Shown one piece after another: positions 8,266 through 15,868 of a stretch of DNA of 64,000 bases. Source of the stretch: M3007 sp044226205 (GTDB lineage: Bacteria; Bacteroidota; Bacteroidia; Chitinophagales; Saprospiraceae); NCBI GenBank assembly GCA_044226205.1, contig JBGAHL010000025.1, positions 1 to 64,000 on the forward strand, written 5' to 3'. The stretch's first letter is position 1. Every line of letters starts with the position of its first letter. The notes beneath the pieces were generated by a model. That model ran no database searches. It had not been told where the DNA came from and worked only from the letters and a program-made list of their open reading frames with translations. Position numbers and translations under genes: made by a program.

Positions 8266-11200
8266 CTATGCCGGTACGTTGTACACCTGCAATGCGCCGC
8301 CGGTGCGATAGACGTGATAGATCGTCGTGCCGTCTTTTACCTGCCAATACCCGTCGGGGTTGATCACCAGGATAAAGGCCTGGTTGCTCAAATGGATATT
8401 GTGGGCGGCGAAATCGGCCACGATGGCGCTGATATTCTGTGCGTTGAAATTCGGTTGTTCGGTCAGCGGGAAACTGAACAGCGGCGGCGTCGGCATCCAG
8501 TGTGCCACGCCGGGTTGCAGGGCCCCGTTCGGACCGTTGAGCGTTTCGTAGGTCAGTGCGTAGAGGTCGCGCCAGATGTCCACGGAGATACGGCCGGCCA
8601 CGATGTTTTGCGGCGTCAGCGTCTTGGTGGAGTCGGGCGAACGGAACAGGAAGGTGCCATCGGGGGCATACACGTCGAGCAGGTAATCGGTGGTCGCCGA
8701 GCCGTCGTTTTGGTACGACAAGACGTACATGTAGCCCTGGGCCTCCACCGCCATGTCGAGGTAGTTGAGGTTGTTGCCATTCGGGCCGGTTTGCAGCGGG
8801 AAGTAAGAGAAGCAATCGAACACTTCCACCAGCGTCGGGTTGCCGCTCGACACCTGCAAGATCCAGGAAGGACCCATCTGGCTGTCGGTCACCAGCCAGC
8901 GATTGCCGGCTATTTGCGATAAAACCGTCGGGGCGGCGCTGCGCTGGTAAATGTTCAGCATGCCCGACTGGTTCAGCACCTGCCAGGCTTGCGAACGCGG
9001 GTCGGTGATGATCCAGCTTTGCCCGGCCGTCACCACCTGAATCTGAGCGCTTTGCGTCGGATCCGACAGGTTGTCGGGGTCGTAGGCCAGGTTGATGTTC
9101 AGCGTGCCCAGGGCCTGGATGAGCGGGTCGTTTTGCGGCTGGAATTTGCCGCTGTCGAGTTGGGCAATAAAACTGTTGTTGGGCAAGGGGGCTACAAAGT
9201 TTTCCCCCGCATTCACCAGTGCGTCGATGAGCACCGTCGGCGTCGTACCCGCGTCGAGTGCACTCGCCACATCGCTTGTTTTAAGCGTAAAAATGTAAGG
9301 ATTGGGGGTGAAGCTCGGCACGGGATTGCCCAATACGTCAAATGCCTGTACGCGATTGTTGAGACTTTCGAGCACGAGGATACGGCCGTCAGGCGCAATT
9401 ACCAGTGCCTTCGGGCCCTGCATAAGTCCTTCCCGGACGCCTTTGCCCGATACGATACGGGCCTGCACGGCCTTGTCGTCGGATGAGGGTGAGGCAGGCA
9501 GGTCGAGGATCAGCAATTTGTGGTTTTCAAACGAACAGGCTACCACCGCGTTACTCGGGTGGATGGCCATGGCGTCGAGATTGTTCAGCGAGAATGAACC
9601 CCAGCTGGGCAAGGTGTTGCCCAGACCGAAATCCGACGGGGTGCCTTCACCGAGCAGCACCTGCCTGAGTTGCATCGCCGTACCGCGCGGATCGAGCACG
9701 AAATTGGTCTGATCGATCGTGTTCTTGTCGTTGATCGACATGGCGTAGGCGATGCCCGGCTTTTGGGTAAAGCCGACCGAGGTGGTTTTCAGGCGCGAGG
9801 AGGGATTTTGCAAGACCGACAGATTCTGGACGGCATACAACTGATTGTCGCTCACCGGCGCCGTGGGCGAATCGGGGTGCAGGTGCTGGTTGGCAGCCCG
9901 CCAGGCGTAGCCGATCTGGAAAGCGCTGTTGTTCACGGTGATGGCGGTCAGTTCGCACAAGGCGCCATTGTTGGCGCAATTGAGCGATTGCAGGGTGGTG
10001 GCCGGTGGCTGGGGACTGTTGGCCCAGGAGAACTGGGTGTTGGCGTACACGATTTTTTCCTTGTACACATACTGGGTATCGATGCCCAGCGGAACGAGGT
10101 TTTCCTTGATGTTTTCGTCGCCCAGCGCCAGGGTCGTGCCCTGGTTGGCCACGGCGGGCGTCCAGTCGTTTTGCCAGGAGCCGGCCAGCCAGCCGTTGGC
10201 GCTGTACACGCCGAAGAAGATGCGGAAGTCGCCGCCGGCCGGGATGTTGGAAAAAGTCAAGGGGACAGGCGTGCCGCTGGTGGTGGACGGCAGGTTGCCT
10301 TTCAGCACGAAGTTGGTGCCGCCTTTGCATTGCAGGGTAGCGACGTAATTGACGGCTACCGAGGGCCAAACGGCGGTGCTGGAATTTCCGGCTTCGCCGT
10401 GTGCAGGGTCGGGGTGCAGCGTAAGCGATACGTCAATGGCGCGTTTGATGGAGGCTGTGCGCAGGGCGGAGGACGACAGCACTTCCGCAGTGGTGATCGC
10501 CATCAATTCCACATCGAGACCGGCTGCTACCAGTTTGAGGATGGTGCCGACCGGGCCCCAGGAGCTTTCCAGTTCGCCTTCGGCGATCTGCTCGGTAATA
10601 TATTCGCCAAAAGACTCCATGCCTTTCTGACCGATAAAGGTCAGCGCGGCATTGGCATAACTCAGAATCCAGCCCCCGGCGCCGGAAGTGGCGCCTACGT
10701 TGTCCACGCTCGTCCCGACGATGTTGCCCAGGATTTCAATGGCGAGTTTGACTACTTTGGGGTTTTTGGTTATCTTGTTTAATACTGTTGTGCTGGTCAG
10801 CACTTTGCCGGCGATCAGGAAAATCATCGGTACGCCGTATTGCCACACACAGGTAAGCATGGTACCGTGGCTGCTGACGTTGGGCGCCCCCCAGCTGGCC
10901 TGGTCCCAGTTGCTGGTGCCCAGGCTGCCGAGGTACAGCCGGACTTCGGCGGCCTGACCAATATTGAACGCTTCCGTCGTGGGCATAAAGGGCAGCGGAA
11001 TGCCCAGCAGGCTGTTCACCGCCGTGATGCTGCCGAGGTCTACACGGTCTCCGAGCGGGTTGCCCGCGTCGTCGAACAGTTGGTAAGCGGCGTACAAGGT
11101 GCGGTTGTAAATGTTGTACACATCGATCGAGAAATTATTCTGCGAATCGATCATCAACGAATTAATAGGCAGTTTGATGCCGTCGGTGTAGGTTTGGTAA

Positions 11201-12198
11201 GGCACCGTCCATTTGAATTCTCCGTCGCCCAGGGCCTGCAACGAGGCGCGCGCCTGCGTGGTCGTAGCGGTACCATCCAATGCGCTGGTGCCCGGGGTAG
11301 CGCCCCAAATCTGGTTCTGGAGTTGTAAATCGTCGCTGGTCGTTTGCTGGGCGCCGCCCACAGCCGGGGTGGTGGCGGCGGTCACCGTGTCGGACAAAGA
11401 ATAGGTTTGCATCTGCTGGCCTGCCCGAAATACTTTGGAGTCGCCGGTTGCAGGCAGGTCGTATTGAGCCAGCACGGGGTTCCCCTTGTGATCGGTGCAG
11501 TTGATCACCGGCGACCAGTCGGGGTCTTTCTGGATGGCCGCACTGAGCACCTGCATGGCATTGTATTGGTTGGGATTAACAGAAGGGCTAGGCAAAATGT
11601 GCGTATCGCGGATATAGGCGGCCGTGGAGGGCTGAATAATGCCCAGATTAGGGTGGTGCGCCACGAGCCCGGCGGCGGTCGACATGGTATCGACCAGTTC
11701 CTGTGCGGCCATCAACAACTCGATGCGCCGGTCGCCAGCCGCATCATCAGGCGGAATGCCCAGCGCGTACAGGCGGCCGTTGCAGTGCGTGTTCAGTTCG
11801 CGGGCACGGGAGAGCATCGGCTCGGTGGCATGGCGGCCATAGCGCCGCGTATGGCGCTCCTTCCAGAAAGGCGAATGATAAAAAGCCCACAGTCGACTGG
11901 GCGGGATAACCTGCGTCATCAGCACCATCTGTGCCAGTTGCGCGCCGGGTTTTTTGGGCCGCATGACCCGCACCCAGCGCGGCGCATCGCCTTCGAGATG
12001 TTCGTCGGGGAGGTCGGCATAATGGCTGTACGCCTCACAGGTGTCGTCGGGCATTTGCGAGAGCACAGGGTGATTGCGACGGGCGTCCTCAAAACTCTCC
12101 CGCGTATGCGCATGGATGTCGAATATATTTCCGTGAATGTTGACCAAGAGCTGGTCGGCATCAGGAAGATGGGAGAGTGCAAAATGAAATCGAGCCAT
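8266..12198 (-). CDS. Large protein of unknown function, paralogue 2, with NHL-like C-terminal half
   Basis: A 1310-aa protein with no signal peptide. Visible parts: a charged N-terminal region (1-200) with PRWVRVMRPKKPG and PPSRLWAFYHS; a predicted beta-rich stretch (330-440) with YNIYNRTLYAAYQLFD; a hydrophobic, glycine-rich central part (about 447-565) containing VWQYGVPMIFLIAGKVL and WGPVGTILKLVAAGLDV; a beta region with HPDPAHGEAG (595-760); and NHL-like repeats around 780-960 (GPKALVIAPDGRILVLE, NNRVQAFD) and 1140-1215. A motif W.V...G.L.[IV]Y occurs near 1071-1088 and again at the C-terminus, so the last part may be repeated. It has a close paralogue at 15869-19789. It lies 41 bp after one BPI-like gene and 65 bp before the next. 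Function is not recognised; no protease or nucleotide-binding motif is visible. Confidence 0.8.
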   Translation of the reverse strand: MARFHFALSHLPDADQLLVNIHGNIFDIHAHTRESFEDARRNHPVLSQMPDDTCEAYSHYADLPDEHLEGDAPRWVRVMRPKKPGAQLAQMVLMTQVIPPSRLWAFYHSPFWKERHTRRYGRHATEPMLSRARELNTHCNGRLYALGIPPDDAAGDRRIELLMAAQELVDTMSTAAGLVAHHPNLGIIQPSTAAYIRDTHILPSPSVNPNQYNAMQVLSAAIQKDPDWSPVINCTDHKGNPVLAQYDLPATGDSKVFRAGQQMQTYSLSDTVTAATTPAVGGAQQTTSDDLQLQNQIWGATPGTSALDGTATTTQARASLQALGDGEFKWTVPYQTYTDGIKLPINSLMIDSQNNFSIDVYNIYNRTLYAAYQLFDDAGNPLGDRVDLGSITAVNSLLGIPLPFMPTTEAFNIGQAAEVRLYLGSLGTSNWDQASWGAPNVSSHGTMLTCVWQYGVPMIFLIAGKVLTSTTVLNKITKNPKVVKLAIEILGNIVGTSVDNVGATSGAGGWILSYANAALTFIGQKGMESFGEYITEQIAEGELESSWGPVGTILKLVAAGLDVELMAITTAEVLSSSALRTASIKRAIDVSLTLHPDPAHGEAGNSSTAVWPSVAVNYVATLQCKGGTNFVLKGNLPSTTSGTPVPLTFSNIPAGGDFRIFFGVYSANGWLAGSWQNDWTPAVANQGTTLALGDENIKENLVPLGIDTQYVYKEKIVYANTQFSWANSPQPPATTLQSLNCANNGALCELTAITVNNSAFQIGYAWRAANQHLHPDSPTAPVSDNQLYAVQNLSVLQNPSSRLKTTSVGFTQKPGIAYAMSINDKNTIDQTNFVLDPRGTAMQLRQVLLGEGTPSDFGLGNTLPSWGSFSLNNLDAMAIHPSNAVVACSFENHKLLILDLPASPSSDDKAVQARIVSGKGVREGLMQGPKALVIAPDGRILVLESLNNRVQAFDVLGNPVPSFTPNPYIFTLKTSDVASALDAGTTPTVLIDALVNAGENFVAPLPNNSFIAQLDSGKFQPQNDPLIQALGTLNINLAYDPDNLSDPTQSAQIQVVTAGQSWIITDPRSQAWQVLNQSGMLNIYQRSAAPTVLSQIAGNRWLVTDSQMGPSWILQVSSGNPTLVEVFDCFSYFPLQTGPNGNNLNYLDMAVEAQGYMYVLSYQNDGSATTDYLLDVYAPDGTFLFRSPDSTKTLTPQNIVAGRISVDIWRDLYALTYETLNGPNGALQPGVAHWMPTPPLFSFPLTEQPNFNAQNISAIVADFAAHNIHLSNQAFILVINPDGYWQVKDGTTIYHVYRTGGALQVYNVPA

Positions 12199-12239
12199 TT
12201 GGATAAAGTGTTTTGGAAAAAATTAGAGTATCGGGATGG

Positions 12240-13895
12240 TCAGTTTTTTAGTTTCACATTGGCCAGGATGCCGACATAGCCTTGATTCAAACTGATTTGC
12301 ACATTTGCAAAATCGAATTGCAGGCCATTCATCATCGGGAGCGGCACACCTGTGGCGCCGAGTTTTTGCAACAACGTGACGTATTCCGTTTCGCCGACCA
12401 CGTTCCAGGTGGCCGGGAACATGTTGCCGTCGAAATTCGGTACCGTGCTGCTGAGGAAAGTGGATTGCCAATTGACCTGCTGAAAACTGAATTGCAGGGT
12501 CTGGCATTGGTTGTCGCCGATTCCGAGGACGAGGTTGGCAAGTATGTCGGCGCGTTTTACGTCGAACACGATCTCGGGCGCATCGGGCTGGTTGTTTTGA
12601 ATGGTCAGGGTGTACCGGATATCGTGCGATACCACCACGCCCATGCTTTGGCAAGCCTTTTCAATTGTTTCGAAATAGGATGCTGCGATGCCGATGCTGC
12701 TCAGGTCGTTTTCGAGCGCGGACTGGGTTACGTAATTGTTGCCTTGCAAATTATTGTCGAGCAGGCTGTACACGTTTTGCGGGAGCGCTTGTTGCAAAGC
12801 CGCCATGGCGGTTGTATTCAGTTCGTAAACCGTTTGGAAAGCCGTGGTAGGGGCGGCGTTTTGGACGATCCGGGCCTGCATGACGAAATTTTTGTACGGG
12901 GCCAGCGCTGACTCCATGCCGACGTAGGTGTTCACCTTCAAGATATTCGGATTGGGCAATTCGTCGGCATTCACTACCGCATTGAGCTGTCCAGACTGGA
13001 AAAAGGCCCAGTTCAGGGCGTCAAACTCATAGTTGGACAGGAACAGATTGAGGTGGTGCGGATCGTTGTCGGCCGGCGGGACTGGCAGCGGCAATGCCGG
13101 CCCGGGGGCGCCGGGAAACGACGTACCCTTATAAGTGGCGCCGCCCTTGACACCGATCTGGATACCGTCGTTGTTGGGAAACAGCAAGCCCGAATCGCCC
13201 AGCGAAAAATCGAAAACAATGTCGTTGCCCAAATTGCCTGAATCCGGAATGCTGCTGATCATCCCCCCGAGCAGGTTGTTGATCAGCTGCGCGTAATCGA
13301 GCGAGGCCAGGGCTTCGGCTGTGGCGGGGTCGATCCACGAGCTTAAAAACCCCTGATCCTGGTTGTTCAAAATGCTGTCCCCGGGGATGTTCGGCTGGGC
13401 GACAACGGGTTTCGTGGTGGCGGTACCTGCCGCGAATTGCCACTGCTGCTGTGCGGCATTGAACGAAAAAACCAGCGGAATGCCCACGTACAATTGCGAA
13501 AAATCGGGTGTATAGGTATAGGTATTGTTGATTTGTTGCCCAGGCTCGCAAACGATTATTCCAACGGCAACCGAGCAACTGATCCACCAATATCCTTCCG
13601 CCCATTGGTACTGCGCTTTGAAAGGCCCCGACGTTTGCAGATTGAATATAAAAACGCCGTTGGGCTGTTGCACAATGCTTTGGAAAACCGGCTCGAGCCC
13701 CAACATTTTACCCTGCGTCAGCTGGATATTGATATTTTCTGCCTTGCTATATCCATCCACTGTGAACAAATCGAAATGAAACGACTTGTCCGGCGGCGAA
13801 AGTTGTCCGACCAGCGCAAGAATGCGGTCAGCCAGCAATTGCTGAATGAAAAAGTCAATGCCGGCTTTGCCGATGGATAAGGTGATATTTTGCAT
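12240..13895 (-). CDS. BPI/LBP-like (TULIP) lipid-binding protein, paralogue 2
   Basis: A 551-aa paralogue starting MQNITLSIGKAGIDFFIQ, the only member with N instead of A at position 3. The GIDFFIQQ...SPPD stretch is the closest of the set to the N-terminal helix of animal BPI (QKGLDYASQ...IPD, recalled). Further landmarks are GNDIVFDFSLGDSG, FPNNDGIQIGVKGG, a proline-rich linker, FLSNYEFDALNWAFFQSGQL, SMGVVVSHDIRYTLTIQ and GVPLPMMNGL...YVGILANVKLKN. The C-terminus ends in Lys-Asn rather than Tyr-Gln. No signal peptide. It is followed after 41 bp by large-2 and separated from paralogue 1 by a 234-bp spacer with an inverted repeat, so this spacer may be a processing site, an internal promoter or an insertion. 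Function inferred from fold only. Confidence 0.85.
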   Translation of the reverse strand: MQNITLSIGKAGIDFFIQQLLADRILALVGQLSPPDKSFHFDLFTVDGYSKAENINIQLTQGKMLGLEPVFQSIVQQPNGVFIFNLQTSGPFKAQYQWAEGYWWISCSVAVGIIVCEPGQQINNTYTYTPDFSQLYVGIPLVFSFNAAQQQWQFAAGTATTKPVVAQPNIPGDSILNNQDQGFLSSWIDPATAEALASLDYAQLINNLLGGMISSIPDSGNLGNDIVFDFSLGDSGLLFPNNDGIQIGVKGGATYKGTSFPGAPGPALPLPVPPADNDPHHLNLFLSNYEFDALNWAFFQSGQLNAVVNADELPNPNILKVNTYVGMESALAPYKNFVMQARIVQNAAPTTAFQTVYELNTTAMAALQQALPQNVYSLLDNNLQGNNYVTQSALENDLSSIGIAASYFETIEKACQSMGVVVSHDIRYTLTIQNNQPDAPEIVFDVKRADILANLVLGIGDNQCQTLQFSFQQVNWQSTFLSSTVPNFDGNMFPATWNVVGETEYVTLLQKLGATGVPLPMMNGLQFDFANVQISLNQGYVGILANVKLKN

Positions 13896-13926
13896 GACAG
13901 GGGTAGTTTGTTTTTATAAAAATTCG

Positions 13927-14117
13927 TAAAAACTTAGACAGGGGCAGCGCCCCGTGATAATTGTAGTAGTAGTAGCAGTCTTTTTGTGCCAAAATCCATC
14001 CCGGAGGGGCAGCGCCCCGAAACATCTTTCGGGCTTTCGGGGCGCTGCCCCTCCGTACCTGTTGTCTCCACCATTTGCTACAAATCTTACGGGGCGCTGC
14101 CCCTGCCTAAGTTTTTA
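13927..14117. repeat. Inverted-repeat element with four GGGGCAGCGCCCC cores
   Basis: The spacer between two BPI-like genes holds four copies of the near-palindrome GGGGCAGCGCCCC or its complement, at 13941-13953, 14006-14018, 14039-14051 and 14091-14103. The outer copies lie in arms of about 27 bp (13927-13953 and 14091-14117) that are reverse complements apart from one base, including TAAAAACTTAG. The inner pair forms its own hairpin (14001-14055). The same flank TTTTTATAAAAATTC also occurs as a direct repeat at 13911-13925 and 14112-14126, which could be a target-site duplication. The layout is that of a small REP/MITE-like element with no coding capacity. A role in mRNA processing of the array is possible but not shown. 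Confidence 0.75.
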
Positions 14118-14129
14118 TAAAAATTCAGA

Positions 14130-15797
14130 TCAGGGGTTGTTGTAATTCACATTGGCCAAAATGCTTACATACCCGTTCTGTATGCTCAGTTCAGCATTGG
14201 TGAAGTCGAACGAAAAACCTTGCATGATGGGTAGCGGCACCCCGTTTTTGCCCAGATCCTGCATCAGGGAAGCGTATTGCGGTTCCCCGGCGTTCGCCCA
14301 AAGGCCGTCGAATACGCCTCCTTCGAGGCCGGGTATGGTGGAACTGATAAATGTCTCCGTCCAGCTGGCGTTGGTAAAACCAAACTGCATGGTTTGGGCC
14401 TGGTTGTTGGCGCCACCCACGCCGAGGTTCAGGTTGTTCAGGATATCGACGCGCTTGACGTTGAATGAGATGGTCGGCTGCGTCGGCTCGAAATCCAGGA
14501 TAGTCAGGGTGTAATTGATGTCGTGGGTGACGACCATGCCCATGCTTTGAGCGGCGGTTTCGATTTTCGTTATGTCGGAACTGTCGGTGATTCCGTTCAA
14601 ATTAAGGTCGCTCAGCAGCGAAGCCTCGCTCGCGTAGCTGTTGCCTTGCAAACCGGTGAGGTCGTTGTAAACAGCGGTGGAGAGTTGATTCTGGAGTACA
14701 GCCATTACCGCGTCGCTAAGTTCATACACCAGTTGAAAAGCCGTCACTGGCGCGGAATTAGGCTGGATTTGCGCCTGCATGGCTCTGCCGGCATAAGGCT
14801 GGAGTGGCGGACAGGATGGGACGTAGGTTTTGACTTTCAACACACCGGGGTCGGGCAGATCGGCGGCATTGACGACGGTATTGAGTTTGCCGGCCTGGAA
14901 AAAAGCCCAGTTGAGGGCATCCACTTCATAGTTGGATACATACATGTTGAGGTGGTGCAAATCGGTATCCGAGAGGGGCGCCGGCAATGGCAAACTTGGC
15001 GGGTTGGGCCCGGCAAACGCGGTTCCCTGGTAACTGGCGCCGCCGGTGATACCCATTTGAATACCGTCGTTGTTGGGAAAAACCAGGCCGTCGTTGCCTG
15101 TCGAAAAATTATAAACAATCCCGTTGCCAAGGTTCCCGCTGCCCGGAATGCTTTGTATCAAACCGTTGATGAGCGCATTGATGGGCGTGGCAAAGTCTAT
15201 GGCTGAAATAGCCTGGGCCGTTGCAGCGTCCACATGAGAGGAAAAACCGCAGTCCGAAGGGTCCTGATTTTGCAGAATGCTGTTTTTGGGAATGGTAGGC
15301 GAGCCGGGCGTTGCGTTGGCCTGGGTTCCTGTTACGGTAATTTGCCAGGCATTGTTACTGGAATTATAACTGAATTGCAGGCTGACCAGCAGCGATAAAA
15401 GCTCAAAAGCCTGGGTATAAGTGTAAGTATTGTTTTCATTCTTGGCGGGATCGCAGATAATCGTCCCCATGTCGTTGTAACAATAGGTGTAGATATATTG
15501 CTCGTTCCAGCTGTACACGGCATTGAAGTTGCCGGTATTGATGGTCAGTTGAAATACCCCGTTGGCTTGCTGCACGGGCGATCCCGAGAGCGCGGGCTGA
15601 AACTGTGAGAGACTGCCCTGTGACAGGTTGACCGCGATATTCGTAGCCGTGCTGTAAGCAATATCAATCTGTTGGACAGACAGGGATTTGTCTGGTGGCA
15701 CAAGGGTTCCAAGGAGCTGCGTAATCTTGGAAGCGAGCAATTGCTGGGCAAAAAAACTAATGCCCGCTTTGCCGATGGCAATGGTAATGGCTTGCAT
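14130..15797 (-). CDS. BPI/LBP-like (TULIP) lipid-binding protein, paralogue 1
   Basis: A 555-aa protein, the first small gene after large-1 (71 bp downstream of its stop). It starts MQAITIAIGKAGISFFAQ followed by VPPD. Other landmarks are IPGSGNLGNGIVYNF, FPNNDGIQMGITGG, the linker GPNPPSLPLPAPLSD, YVSNYEVDALNWAFFQAGKL, KVKTYVPSCPPL, AQSMGMVVTHDINYTL, FISSTIPGLEG and GVPLPIMQGF...YVSILANV. The order and spacing match the two-domain BPI/LBP/PLTP layout. It differs from most members in having YNFSTGNDG instead of YDFS.GDSG. It is very similar to paralogue 7 at the other end of the array. No signal peptide is seen. Lipid binding is inferred. Confidence 0.85.
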   Translation of the reverse strand: MQAITIAIGKAGISFFAQQLLASKITQLLGTLVPPDKSLSVQQIDIAYSTATNIAVNLSQGSLSQFQPALSGSPVQQANGVFQLTINTGNFNAVYSWNEQYIYTYCYNDMGTIICDPAKNENNTYTYTQAFELLSLLVSLQFSYNSSNNAWQITVTGTQANATPGSPTIPKNSILQNQDPSDCGFSSHVDAATAQAISAIDFATPINALINGLIQSIPGSGNLGNGIVYNFSTGNDGLVFPNNDGIQMGITGGASYQGTAFAGPNPPSLPLPAPLSDTDLHHLNMYVSNYEVDALNWAFFQAGKLNTVVNAADLPDPGVLKVKTYVPSCPPLQPYAGRAMQAQIQPNSAPVTAFQLVYELSDAVMAVLQNQLSTAVYNDLTGLQGNSYASEASLLSDLNLNGITDSSDITKIETAAQSMGMVVTHDINYTLTILDFEPTQPTISFNVKRVDILNNLNLGVGGANNQAQTMQFGFTNASWTETFISSTIPGLEGGVFDGLWANAGEPQYASLMQDLGKNGVPLPIMQGFSFDFTNAELSIQNGYVSILANVNYNNP

Positions 15798-15868
15798 ACG
15801 GTAAGGAGATGGTAGGCCTGGCAGGCAAAAAATACCTGCCAGGCTGGTGAATTCGATGGCGTAAGTGA

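Noticed and set aside
8201..8815. In-frame 205-codon upstream extension of BPI-like paralogue 3
   Set aside because: It overlaps the coding end of the large gene on the same strand in another frame, and the conserved family start is at 8200.
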